Origin: DASSQJ01 sp963772645
GTDB taxonomy: Bacteria; Actinomycetota; Actinomycetes; Actinomycetales; Dermatophilaceae
Assembly: GCA_963772645.1 (NCBI GenBank)
Contig: CAVYYD010000002.1
Location: 124,001-188,000, forward strand
Length of the DNA stretch: 64,000 nt
Direction of reading: 5' to 3'
In this document: piece by piece, positions 25,308 through 33,849 of the stretch
Layout: every line of letters starts with the position of its first letter
How positions within the stretch are numbered: position 1 is the stretch's first letter
The notes under the pieces: generated by a model
What the model was told of the DNA's origin: nothing
The model's input: only the letters and a program-made list of their open reading frames with translations
Databases searched by the model: none
Position numbers and translations under genes: made by a program

Positions 25308-28131
25308 CCGCCGGCCCGGACCGGGCCCAGACCCGCTCGGCCTCCTCCACCCGGCCGGCCCGCTCGAGCGCGCCGGCCAGCGCGCCGGCAGCGCGGACAC
25401 GGTCCTCGGTGAGCCCGGCGGCGTCGAGCTCCTCGACCGATCGGCGCAGCCGCGGCTCCGCCTCGTCGAGCCGGTCGACCTCGGCGAGGACGACGCCGGC
25501 CTCGGCGCGGAGCACGGCGTCGTACCCACCTCCGACCAGGGCCTCGGCCCGGGCCAGCCGCTCCACGGCCTCGTCGGTGCGGCCGGCCCGGGCGAGGATC
25601 AGTGCGCCCTCGCGCAGGACGTCGGGCTCGACCACCTCCGCGTCGAACGGCACCTGGGGGCCGCCCGGGACCACCGAGGCGAGACGCTCACCCTCGACGA
25701 GCACGGCGTCCAGGGCCTCGAGGCCCCCGTCGACGTCGCCACCGGCGGCGCGCAGCTCGGCCGCCCCGCGCAGCGCATCGACGAGGACGCTCGGCGACCC
25801 GCAGACCCGGGCCGACGCCGCGGCCAGCTCGTACTGCTCGGCGGCGGAGACGGGGTCGTCGGCGTCCCACGCGGCGTGGGCGGCCCGCAGGTGCGCGTGC
25901 GCCGCCTCCTCCACCCGCCGGCCGGCGGTGAAGGCCACCGCGGCGGTGGCGAAGGCGGTGTGCGCGGTGCCGAACCGGCCGACCGCGATGCACGCGTTGC
26001 CCAGCGCCCAGCCGGCCGGGCCGGTGAGGGCGGGGACGTGCTCGTCGATGACCGGCAGCGCGGCCTCGAGCAGCTCGGCCGCCTCGGCGGCACGGCCGCC
26101 CTCGAGCCAGGCCAGCCCGAGCAGGCGCTGGGCGACGGCGAGGGCGACCGGGTCGTGGAGGCGCAACGCGAGGGCGACCGCGTCCGCGGCCCGCACCTCG
26201 AGCCGGGCCCAGTCGCCGAGGTCGACGAGGACGTCGCAGCAGGTGAACAGCGGCCCGGCCCGGACCTCGTCGGCGAGGCCACGGATCCCGTGCTCGGCCT
26301 CGAGGAGCGCCAGCGCCCGCTGGAGGTCACCGTCGACCCGGGCGATCCGTGCGCGCAGGTCCAGGGCGAGCGCGCGGAGCACGAGGTTGTCGCCGGCCAG
26401 CCGCTCGCCCTCGTCGATCAGGGCGAGCGCCTGGCCGTGGTCCGCCGGGATCGTGACGAGCCCCGCCTCGAGGACGCACAGCGCCCGTCGGGCCGGCAGC
26501 TGCGCCCGCGCGTAGAGCTCGGCCGCGTGCAGGCAGACCTCCCGCGGGTCGGGCGCCCACGCGTCGTGCGCGAAGCGCCGCCACGCGGTGGCCGCCTCCT
26601 CGGGGGGAGCCCACTGCTCTAGGGCGGCGATGGCGGCCCGGGCGGCCTGCCGGGCCGCGACCACCGGCGGGGCCGTGGCCGCGTGGTGCTCCTGCCCGGC
26701 CTCGGTGGCGCCGAGGACCGCGAGGTCGCACCGGGCGCGCTCGGCCCCCAGCTCGTCACCCGCCCGAGCGGCGAGCGCGAGGGCGGTCTCGAGGTGGGGG
26801 CGCCGCTCGGGGTAGGGGAGGTCCTGGGCGGCGTGCCGCTCGAGGAAGCCCGCGGCCGCGAGCTGCTCGGCCGCGTCGAGGCGCGGCAGCACCTCGTCCC
26901 GCTGTGCGCGCCAGGCCCGCACGAGCTCGGTGGCCCGCGGGTCGAGGCGCTGGACCGCGACCGCGACGGCGTCAGCCAGGGCCACGACGTCGACGGTCCG
27001 CTCGAGCGGGAAGGCGTCCTCGGGCCCGGGCCCGCGGGGCAGGCGGGTCGGCGGCAGGGTCGGCTCCTCGGCGAGGCCCACGTCGTCGAGGGCGTCGGAG
27101 AGCTCGTCGCTGAGCACGGTGCTACCGGCCCGGGCATCGAGGGCACGAGCCTCGTCGGTCGCCGCTGCGCGCAGCTCGGCGGCTCGGCGACCGGTGGGGA
27201 CGCCCTCGACGGCCTCGGGGGCGAACCCGAGCCGGGTCGCGTGCCCGATGACCCACGCCGCGGTCCCGGCCCACCACATCCGGTCCTCGGGGTCGTCCAG
27301 CGCGGCCAGCCACGGCAGGCGGGGCAGGAGCAGGTCGAGCGCGCGGTCGGTGTTGCCGACGAGCACGAGCGTGCGCAGGCACCCGGCGACCTCCTCAACC
27401 CGGGACGGGTCGTCGGCGAGCGCGTGCCAGGCCAGCCGGAAAGCGGTGGCGGCACCGTCGACGTCACCGAGGCGGGCGCGCGCCTCGGCGACCAGGGCGT
27501 GCGCGGCGGCCGGTTCGGACTCGCAGGAGAGCTCGCCGGCGACGAGCGGGCCCAGGGCGTCGAGGAGGGCCCGCGGCCCCGCCCCGCGCAGCAGCCGCGC
27601 CTGCTCATGCACCTCGCACGCCGGGCAGGCGTCCGCGTCGGGGGGCGCCGCCCGCCACCGCGCGATCGCCTCGTCCCGGGCCCCGGGGTCGCCGGTGGCG
27701 CGCGCGAGACGTGCCCGGGCGGCGAGCACCGGGCGCTCGCTGCGGCCGGCGACGCGGTGGCCGACCGCGAGGTCCTCGACCGCCGCGCGCCAGCGCTCGA
27801 GCGGGACCTCGGGTGAGCCCTCGACCACGTCGAGCGCCCACTCGAGCTTCCACTGCACGGCCTCGACGTCCTCGGGGTCGAGCTCGCGCGCGCCGGTGAG
27901 TGCGGTGCGCAGCCAGGACACGTGGGGCAGGGCCACGGCGTGGTCGTGGGTGTCGAGGACGGCGGAGACGACGTCGTTGCGGGCGACGAACTCCTCGGCG
28001 AAGGAGCCGTGCCGCAGCGCCATCCGCAGGGCCTCCCCGTGGGCCTCGAGCCGGGGGGTACCGGCGGGCGCCTCGTCGGCGGCGAGCGAGACCCGGGCGA
28101 ACTCGCGCGAGACCTCGTCCCACTGCCGCAC
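25285..28131 (-). CDS. Large TPR-like helical-repeat protein
   Basis: A 948-aa soluble, Ala/Leu/Glu-rich protein made almost wholly of helical hairpins like tetratricopeptide repeats (for example VAQRLLGLAWLEGGRAAEAAELLEAALPVIDEH). One CPACE motif occurs near residue 180. No enzymatic domain is seen. GTG at 28131 is preferred because GGAGGAG precedes it; an ATG 57 nt upstream is possible. Its 3' end overlaps the end of the sigma-fusion gene by 23 bp, and its 5' end faces the split sigma operon, so it sits inside the signalling module. Scaffold or sensor roles are guesses. Confidence 0.75.
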   Translation of the reverse strand: MRQWDEVSREFARVSLAADEAPAGTPRLEAHGEALRMALRHGSFAEEFVARNDVVSAVLDTHDHAVALPHVSWLRTALTGARELDPEDVEAVQWKLEWALDVVEGSPEVPLERWRAAVEDLAVGHRVAGRSERPVLAARARLARATGDPGARDEAIARWRAAPPDADACPACEVHEQARLLRGAGPRALLDALGPLVAGELSCESEPAAAHALVAEARARLGDVDGAATAFRLAWHALADDPSRVEEVAGCLRTLVLVGNTDRALDLLLPRLPWLAALDDPEDRMWWAGTAAWVIGHATRLGFAPEAVEGVPTGRRAAELRAAATDEARALDARAGSTVLSDELSDALDDVGLAEEPTLPPTRLPRGPGPEDAFPLERTVDVVALADAVAVAVQRLDPRATELVRAWRAQRDEVLPRLDAAEQLAAAGFLERHAAQDLPYPERRPHLETALALAARAGDELGAERARCDLAVLGATEAGQEHHAATAPPVVAARQAARAAIAALEQWAPPEEAATAWRRFAHDAWAPDPREVCLHAAELYARAQLPARRALCVLEAGLVTIPADHGQALALIDEGERLAGDNLVLRALALDLRARIARVDGDLQRALALLEAEHGIRGLADEVRAGPLFTCCDVLVDLGDWARLEVRAADAVALALRLHDPVALAVAQRLLGLAWLEGGRAAEAAELLEAALPVIDEHVPALTGPAGWALGNACIAVGRFGTAHTAFATAAVAFTAGRRVEEAAHAHLRAAHAAWDADDPVSAAEQYELAAASARVCGSPSVLVDALRGAAELRAAGGDVDGGLEALDAVLVEGERLASVVPGGPQVPFDAEVVEPDVLREGALILARAGRTDEAVERLARAEALVGGGYDAVLRAEAGVVLAEVDRLDEAEPRLRRSVEELDAAGLTEDRVRAAGALAGALERAGRVEEAERVWARSGPAVTAPTAH

Positions 28132-28211
28132 GGTGGTCTCCTCCCCGGCCGCTGCGGGCCGTCGTCCTGACGCGGTCCACGATGCCATCCGCCCGCCAAC
28201 CTTTCACCCCG

Positions 28212-28247
28212 GGCTCGGCGTTGACACAGTGGAGGCAGTGCCGAGCC
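28212..28247 (+). promoter_or_regulatory. Inverted repeat and shared motif upstream of the sigma operon
   Basis: The arms GGCTCGGC (28212-28219) and GCCGAGCC (28240-28247) flank TTGACACAGTGG. GGGCTCGGCG, CACAGTGG and AGGAGGTG also occur in this order upstream of the sigma-fusion gene (CACAGTGG at 23518-23525). The conserved block may be an autoregulated promoter or operator. Confidence 0.45.
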
Positions 28248-28264
28248 AGTCAGGAGGTGGGCCG

Positions 28265-28798
28265 ATGGGGTCTCCGGATGCCGGGTGGCCGGCGGACGCC
28301 GACTTCGCCGACTACGTGCGCGCCCGGCAGGGCCGGCTCCTGCGCGCCGCGTACCTCGTCTGCGGCGACGCCCACCTCGCCGAGGACCTCCTCCAGGGCG
28401 CCCTCGTCAAGCTGGCCCGGCACTGGGACCAGGTCCGCGAGGAGCAGCCCGACGCCTACGTCCGCCGCATCCTCTACAACGACGCCGTCTCCTCGTGGCG
28501 GCGCCGGCGCCACGAGGTGGTCGGGCTCGACGCCGCGCCGCCGGAGGAGCCGCCGGCCGCCGGGCTCGACCAGGAGCGGGTCGAGGCCCGGCTCGACGTC
28601 CTGCGCGCCCTCGACACCCTCACCCCGCGCCAGAGGGCCACCGTGGTGCTGCGCTTCTTCGAGGACCGTTCCGAGCGGGACACCGCCGAGGTCCTCGGGG
28701 TGAGCGTCGGCACCGTGAAGAGCCAGACCCACGACGCCCTGACCCGCCTCCGCGCGGCACTGCCCCGCCTCGACCTCGACCCCGGAGGTGTCCGATGA
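28265..28798 (+). CDS. SigE-family ECF-like RNA polymerase sigma factor
   Basis: A 177-aa sigma factor. Region 2 is at ~15-85 (YVRARQGRLLRAAYLVCGDAHLAEDLLQGALVKLARHW, RRILYNDAVSSWRRRR) and region 4 at ~110-165 (LTPRQRATVVLRFFEDRSERDTAEVLGVSVGTVKSQ), which has an intact HTH. It matches the actinobacterial SigE family of small ECF sigmas. ATG is preceded by AGGAGG. Its TGA overlaps the next ATG (ATGA), so sigma factor and membrane partner are translationally coupled. Confidence 0.92.
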   Translation: MGSPDAGWPADADFADYVRARQGRLLRAAYLVCGDAHLAEDLLQGALVKLARHWDQVREEQPDAYVRRILYNDAVSSWRRRRHEVVGLDAAPPEEPPAAGLDQERVEARLDVLRALDTLTPRQRATVVLRFFEDRSERDTAEVLGVSVGTVKSQTHDALTRLRAALPRLDLDPGGVR

Positions 28799-30069
28799 CC
28801 GCCGAGCTGCGCGACCTGCTCGAGCTGGCGAGCGAGGACGTCGTCGAGGTGGACCTCGCCGACCGTGCCTGGCAGGAGGCGACGCGCCAGCGGCGCGCCG
28901 TGCACCGCAGGGCCCTGCTGGGCGCGGGGGGGCTCGCCGCGGCCGCGGCGCTCGCCACCGTCCTGGCCCGCCGTGACGGGCAGGACGCCGTACCCGCGCG
29001 CACGCCCCCGCCGTCGTCCTCGCTCGACGGGCGTCTCGACGAGCGGGCCGTCGGTGCGCTCCGGGTCTCGATGGCCCCCTCGGTGGAGGCCGAGGCCGCG
29101 CTGCCGCCGTACCCCGGCGCCGGCCTGCTCGCGCTGCCCGAGGTCCTGGGAACGGGGCCGGCGCGGCCACCGGCGGTGCTGTCCCCGGACGGCGTGGCCG
29201 GCACCGACGCCTCGGTGCGTGCGGTCCTCCTCGTCCACGGCGCCGGGGGTGGCTACCAGCCGGTGGTCCTCGTCCCGCGCGGCAGCCCGCAGCACCTGCT
29301 CGTGCCCGGCATCACGCTGGGCCCACTCGACGACGGCTCCGGGCCCACCGTGCCGGTGCTGGGGCCACGCACCATCCACGACGACCGGCACCGGGTCGTC
29401 CTCGCCCAGCCACGCCGGGTGCTCGTCCTCGACGTCCGCGACGCGTCGGTGCTCGAGCTGCCGGTGCCCGACGAACAGCTCGTCCACGCCGGCTGGGCCA
29501 AGGACGGCCGCACGGTCATCGCCCGCGGCCCCGACCACGACTGGCTCGTCGACACCCAGACCCACCAGGTCCGCCGTCCGGAGGTGCCGGCCCGCCCCGA
29601 CTACGAGGACCTCGTCCAGCGCGCTGACGGCGCCACCGTGCTGCGGTCGTTCGCCGGCAGCGGCACGTTGACCGACGCCCGGGTGGTACCGGCGAACCGG
29701 CTCGAGCCGTACGGGGAGTCGACCGCGAACACCGAGTCGTGGGTCGCCGCCGGGGTCCTTCTCGACGCCGCGTTGGGCCGCACGCTCGGGCGCTCCCAGG
29801 GCCTCCTCGCGGTGCAGGACGACCTGACCCTGCGCCCGCGGCTGCTCGCGACGCCGGACGGCCCGGACCGGGACCCGCGCGCCTACCGGCCACTGGGGTG
29901 GGGGCCGCAGGACACCCTCGTCCTCGCCTCCCGGTCCAGCCCGCAGCCGGGCCGGGTCGACGTGCGCCTCCTCGCCTGGGACGTCATCGGGGCCCGGCTG
30001 TGGCGGGTCGGCGAGGTCGAGCCGGTCGACGACCGGCCGGGCGGGTTCACCGGCTCGTTCGCCATCTGA
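28795..30069 (+). CDS. Membrane-anchored partner of the sigma factor
   Basis: A 424-aa protein with a short cytosolic N-terminus (1-38), one membrane helix (39-58) and a large outer domain with propeller-like repeats (GRTVIARGPDHDWLVD, VRLLAWDVIGARLWRVGEVE). No zinc-binding anti-sigma motif (HxxxCxxC) is visible. Coupling to the sigma gene suggests an anti-sigma or sensor role, as inferred for similar SigE-family loci. It is homologous to the C-terminal two thirds of the fused protein at 23553-25307. Confidence 0.75.
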   Translation: MTAELRDLLELASEDVVEVDLADRAWQEATRQRRAVHRRALLGAGGLAAAAALATVLARRDGQDAVPARTPPPSSSLDGRLDERAVGALRVSMAPSVEAEAALPPYPGAGLLALPEVLGTGPARPPAVLSPDGVAGTDASVRAVLLVHGAGGGYQPVVLVPRGSPQHLLVPGITLGPLDDGSGPTVPVLGPRTIHDDRHRVVLAQPRRVLVLDVRDASVLELPVPDEQLVHAGWAKDGRTVIARGPDHDWLVDTQTHQVRRPEVPARPDYEDLVQRADGATVLRSFAGSGTLTDARVVPANRLEPYGESTANTESWVAAGVLLDAALGRTLGRSQGLLAVQDDLTLRPRLLATPDGPDRDPRAYRPLGWGPQDTLVLASRSSPQPGRVDVRLLAWDVIGARLWRVGEVEPVDDRPGGFTGSFAI

Positions 30070-30070
30070 C

Positions 30071-30130
30071 CCGGTCGCGGCCCGGCCGGCGCGGGCGGTC
30101 CCGGTGGCGGCCCGGCCGGCGCGGGCGGTC
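30071..30130. repeat. Two-copy 30-bp tandem repeat
   Basis: The unit begins CCGGTNGCGGCCCGGCCGGC and continues GCGGGCGGTC. Copies at 30071-30100 and 30101-30130 differ at one position, and five bases of a third follow. It fills the gap between two convergent genes and could fold as a terminator. Confidence 0.85.
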
Positions 30131-30135
30131 CCGGT

Positions 30136-30969
30136 TCAGCCGGGGTCGGGGCCGGTGGCCACCGGCCGGGACGGGTCGGAGACCCACTCGCTCCAGGACC
30201 CCACGTAGGGGACGGCGGTGATGCCGGCCTCGTGCAGGGCGAGGGCCATCTGCGCCGCGGTGACCCCGGAGCCGCACGTCGTCCCGACCGGGGTGTCGCG
30301 GTGCACGCCGTGCGCCGAGGCCACGGCGCGCACCTGGGCCGGCAGCCGGAACCTGCCCTCCTCGGTGAGCAGCTCGGCCATCGGCAGGTTGACCGAGCCG
30401 GGCACGTGCCCGGCGACCGGGTCGATCGGCTCGACCTCGCCGCGGTACCGCTCCGGGGAGCGCACGTCGAGCAGGACCCCGCTGCGGGCGATCCGGGCCG
30501 CGGCCTCAGCGTCGAGGACCGGCACCGAGCCGGGGCGGACGGTGAGGTCACCGGGCGGGGGGTCGGGAACCGACCGGGTGACCGGGTGCCCGGCCCGTCG
30601 CCACGCCTCGAGGCCCCCGTCGAGGACCCGGACCTGCGGGTGCCCCGCCCACCGGAGCACCCACCAGGCGCGGCCGGCCGCGAGTGACGTGCGCTGGTCG
30701 TAGACGACGACGTCGTCGCCGTCGTCGACCCCGCAGGCCCGTAGCGCCTCCTCGAGGACACGCGGGTCGGGCAGCGGGTGCCGGCCCTGACCGGCCGGCG
30801 GCCCCGCGAGGGCCTCGTCGAGGTCGAGGTGGCTCGCGCCGGGGAGGTGACCGCTGGCGTAGAGCTCACGCCCGGGTGGGCCGAGCAGCTCGTACTGGAC
30901 GTCGAGGACGACGACGGCGTCGGCCTCGACGAGGGCGGCGAGCTGCTCCGCGCTGACCAGGGCACTCAT
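30136..30969 (-). CDS. sseA: Mercaptopyruvate sulfurtransferase (two-rhodanese)
   Basis: A 277-aa protein with an inactive N-terminal rhodanese domain (ASGHLPGASHLDLDEALAG) and an active C-terminal one. The active Cys232 is in TTCGSGVTAAQ; the CGSGVTA loop favours 3-mercaptopyruvate over thiosulfate sulfurtransferase (CRKGVTA type). The ATG at 30969 is used because it fits the family start and has a G-rich ribosome site; an ATG 12 nt upstream is less likely. Confidence 0.9.
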   Translation of the reverse strand: MSALVSAEQLAALVEADAVVVLDVQYELLGPPGRELYASGHLPGASHLDLDEALAGPPAGQGRHPLPDPRVLEEALRACGVDDGDDVVVYDQRTSLAAGRAWWVLRWAGHPQVRVLDGGLEAWRRAGHPVTRSVPDPPPGDLTVRPGSVPVLDAEAAARIARSGVLLDVRSPERYRGEVEPIDPVAGHVPGSVNLPMAELLTEEGRFRLPAQVRAVASAHGVHRDTPVGTTCGSGVTAAQMALALHEAGITAVPYVGSWSEWVSDPSRPVATGPDPG

Positions 30970-30995
30970 CGCCCCATCCAACCAGCCGCAGGTCG

Positions 30996-31757
30996 GTGCG
31001 CGAAGATGCGGTGGTGCCCCAGCGCGTCCGCCTCGTCCTGGTCCACGGCTCGCAGGTCAACAGCGCCGTGTGGTTGCACTACGGCGCGCTCCTCGGCCCG
31101 GACGTCGAGGTCGTCGCGCCCGACCTGCCGGCGCACGGGTTCCGCCGGGGCGAGCCGTTCACCTGGGACGCGGCGCTCGCGACGGTGACCGACGCGGTCG
31201 GTGAGGAGGACGGCGTGCCGGTCGTCCTCGCCGGCCACAGCCTCGGCGGGTACCTGGCCCTGGCCTGGGCCGGGGGTCACCCGACCCGGCTCGCCGGGCT
31301 CGCCCTCCTCGGCGCCTCTGCCGTCCCCACCGGCCCGGGGGCGCTGCTCTACCGGGCGATCGCCCGGGTCGAGCACCGCCTCGGCGCCGACCGGATGTCC
31401 CGGGCCATGGACCGCGAGTTCGAGGCGCTGCTCAGCCCGGCGCTGGCCGCGGCGGTCAAGGAGGCGGGGTACGCCTTCGACGGCATCCCGGCCGCCTGGG
31501 CCGGGGTGATGGCGCACTGCCGCCCTCGGATGCTCGCGGAGGTCACCGCGCCGGTGCTCCTCGTCAACGGCCAGCTCGACCAGCTGCGGGTCGACGCCCA
31601 GCGGTTCGCCCGCGCCGCGCGCTCGGCCCGGTGGGCGCGTGTCGTCACGGTCCCGCGCGGGCTGCACGTCTTCCCGCTGACCCACCCCCTCGACACCGCG
31701 GCCGCGCTGTGGGAGCTGGTCCGGGACGCCCGGCGGGCCGCGGGTCAGGGCTCCTGA
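30996..31757 (+). CDS. Alpha/beta hydrolase
   Basis: A 253-aa serine hydrolase. The nucleophile elbow is AGHSLGGYL, the acid lies in LLVNGQLDQLR, and His is in GLHVFPLTHP. The oxyanion region is LVLVHGSQVNSAVW. It resembles salicylate-esterase/EstE-like lactone or ester hydrolases, substrate unknown. The start is uncertain: GTG at 30996, 31011 or 31014. Its 3' end overlaps the opposite-strand metallohydrolase. Confidence 0.82.
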   Translation: MREDAVVPQRVRLVLVHGSQVNSAVWLHYGALLGPDVEVVAPDLPAHGFRRGEPFTWDAALATVTDAVGEEDGVPVVLAGHSLGGYLALAWAGGHPTRLAGLALLGASAVPTGPGALLYRAIARVEHRLGADRMSRAMDREFEALLSPALAAAVKEAGYAFDGIPAAWAGVMAHCRPRMLAEVTAPVLLVNGQLDQLRVDAQRFARAARSARWARVVTVPRGLHVFPLTHPLDTAAALWELVRDARRAAGQGS

Positions 31758-32560
31758 ACCGGCTCCGGCAAGACCGTCGTCGAGCCGCCGATGTCGAGCA
31801 CGTCGGCCCGGGCGTCGCTGTGCTCGGCGAGGACGTCGGCGAACTGGTCGGCGGGAGCTGCGGTCCAGCCGAGCCGGCCCCGCGGCCAGCCGGACGGGTG
31901 GAGCGTGCCGTAGTGGACCGGGACGACGTGCCGGGCACCGCAGCGGGCGGCGGCCTCTGCCGCCTCCCAGGGCCCCATGTGGCCGGGGGACAGCCGCGGA
32001 CCCCAGCCGCCGATGGGGAGCAGGGCCAGGTCCACCGCCCCGCCGGCGAGGTCGGCGAGCTCGCCCATCTCCGGGTGCAGCGCGGTGTCGCCGGCGAACC
32101 AGACGACGACACCGCCGCCCCGCACGAGCATCCCGTTGGCGGCGTTCGGGCGGTGCGGCATCGGGCGGGAGTCGTGGTCGGCGCGCACGAGCCGGGCCTC
32201 GACGCCGTCGGCGAGGGACAGCCACTCACCCGGTGGCGGCTCGGGGGCGTCGAGGCCGTGGCCGCGGGCCCACGCGGCGTTCTCGGGGGCGGTCAGGACG
32301 GGGACATGGCCGAGCCGGCGCAGCGAGGGCAGGTCGGCGTGGTCGTGGTGGAGGTGGGAGAGCAGGACGGCGTCGACGTCCCCGACGTGGGGGTGCAGGG
32401 GCAGGTCGTGGCGTCTGGCCAGGGGCCCCAGGCGGCGGCGCAGGAGGGGGTCGGTGAGCACCGTGGCGCCCCCCAGCTCGAGGACGACGCTCGCGTGCCC
32501 GAGCCACGTGACGTGGACACCGCGGGGGCGCGCGGTGCCGTCCTCGGGTCCGGGCGTCAC
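31745..32560 (-). CDS. Metallo-beta-lactamase-fold hydrolase (UlaG-like)
   Basis: A 271-aa MBL-fold protein. Metal ligands are LSHLHHDHADL, a further His in GHMGPWEA or VPVHYGT, and Asp in VWFAGDTALH. VTWLGHASVVLEL is typical of the UlaG/N-acyl-phosphatidylethanolamine phospholipase D-like branch. GTG at 32560 is chosen because TACGCT lies 7 nt upstream (leaderless). The in-frame GTG two codons earlier is only 1 nt from that box. Confidence 0.86.
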   Translation of the reverse strand: MTPGPEDGTARPRGVHVTWLGHASVVLELGGATVLTDPLLRRRLGPLARRHDLPLHPHVGDVDAVLLSHLHHDHADLPSLRRLGHVPVLTAPENAAWARGHGLDAPEPPPGEWLSLADGVEARLVRADHDSRPMPHRPNAANGMLVRGGGVVVWFAGDTALHPEMGELADLAGGAVDLALLPIGGWGPRLSPGHMGPWEAAEAAARCGARHVVPVHYGTLHPSGWPRGRLGWTAAPADQFADVLAEHSDARADVLDIGGSTTVLPEPVQEP

Positions 32561-32566
32561 GGACAC

Positions 32567-32595
32567 CAGCGTAGACAGGCGACAATGTCAGGGTC
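32567..32595. promoter_or_regulatory. Compact divergent promoters
   Basis: Back-to-back -10 boxes lie in 29 bp: TACGCT on the minus strand (32573-32568), 7 nt before the MBL start, and GACAAT on the plus strand (32581-32586), 9 nt before dusB. The -35 region of each promoter therefore lies inside the opposite gene. Confidence 0.55.
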
Positions 32596-33825
32596 ATGAG
32601 CCTCGCCCCCGCACCCTCCCCACCCGCGCCGACACGCGCGCCGGTCCTGCCGCCGCTGCACGTCGGGCGGCACGTCGTCGAGTCCCCGGTGGTCCTCGCG
32701 CCGATGGCCGGCATCACGAACCGCGCGTTCCGGCGGCTGTGCCGGGAGTACGGCTCGGCCGGGCTCGCCGCGGGTGGCGCCTCGGGTGCGACGAGCCTCT
32801 ACGTCGCCGAGATGGTCACCTCCCGGGCGCTCGTCGAGCGCAGCCCGGAGACGCTGCGGCTGATCTCGCACGACGAGGGTGAGCACCCGCGGTCGGTGCA
32901 GCTGTACTCGGTGGACCCCGCGACGGCCGGGATGGCCGCCCGGATGCTCGTCACCGAGGACCGCGCCGACCACATCGACCTCAACTTCGGCTGCCCGGTG
33001 CCCAAGGTCACCCGCAAGGGCGGGGGAGCGGCCCTGCCGTGGAAGACCGACCTCTTCCGCGGCATCGTCGCCGCCGTCGTCCGGGAGGCCTCCCGGTCCG
33101 ACGTCCCGGTCACGGTGAAGATCCGGGTCGGCATCGACGCCGACCATGTCACCTACCTCGACGCCGGACGGATCGCCGAGGCCGAGGGTGTCGCGGCGGT
33201 GGCGCTGCACGGCCGGACCGCAGCCCAGGCCTACTCCGGCACCGCCGACTGGGACGCCATCGCCCGGCTGCGGGAGGCCGTGACGAGCATCCCGGTGCTC
33301 GGAAACGGGGACATCTGGTCGGCCGAGGACGCCTTGGAGATGGTGCGGCGCACCGGGGTCGACGGCGTCGTCGTCGGCCGGGGCTGCCTGGGCCGCCCGT
33401 GGCTCTTCACCGACCTCGCGGCCGCGTTCGCCGGCTCGGACGCCCGGGTCCGGCCGGGCCTGCGCGAGGTCACCGGCACCCTGCGCCGGCACGCCGAGTA
33501 CCTCGTCGACTTCTACGACGGCGACGAGCTGCGCGGGTGCCGCGACATCCGCAAGCACATCGCCTGGTACCTCAAGGGCTTCCCGGCGGGCTCCACGGTG
33601 CGCAACCAGCTCGCCCTGGTGGACAGCCTGGAGGCGCTCGACCGGCTCATCGCGACGCTCGACCTCGACCAGCCGTGGCCCGGGGAGCCGGCCGAGGGCC
33701 CCCGCGGCCGGACCGGCTCGCCGCGGGTCGTCGCGCTGCCTGAGAACTGGCTGCGCAGCCGCCGGCTCGAGGACGCCCAGCGCGCCCAGGTGGCCCAGGC
33801 CGAGCTGTCGGTGTCCGGCGGCTGA
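32596..33825 (+). CDS. dusB: tRNA-dihydrouridine synthase
   Basis: A 409-aa FMN enzyme reducing uridines in the tRNA D-loop. It has APMAGITNRAFRRLCREYG, the catalytic Cys in DLNFGCPVPKVTRKGGGAAL, ALHGRTAAQAYSG, and the FMN phosphate loop GVVVGRGCLGRPWLF. The C-terminal helical domain (RDIRKHIAWYLKGFP) binds tRNA. A ~60-residue C-terminal extension is common in actinobacterial members. Confidence 0.93.
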   Translation: MSLAPAPSPPAPTRAPVLPPLHVGRHVVESPVVLAPMAGITNRAFRRLCREYGSAGLAAGGASGATSLYVAEMVTSRALVERSPETLRLISHDEGEHPRSVQLYSVDPATAGMAARMLVTEDRADHIDLNFGCPVPKVTRKGGGAALPWKTDLFRGIVAAVVREASRSDVPVTVKIRVGIDADHVTYLDAGRIAEAEGVAAVALHGRTAAQAYSGTADWDAIARLREAVTSIPVLGNGDIWSAEDALEMVRRTGVDGVVVGRGCLGRPWLFTDLAAAFAGSDARVRPGLREVTGTLRRHAEYLVDFYDGDELRGCRDIRKHIAWYLKGFPAGSTVRNQLALVDSLEALDRLIATLDLDQPWPGEPAEGPRGRTGSPRVVALPENWLRSRRLEDAQRAQVAQAELSVSGG

Positions 33826-33849
33826 CCGCGACCCGGCCGGTGCGGGGCC

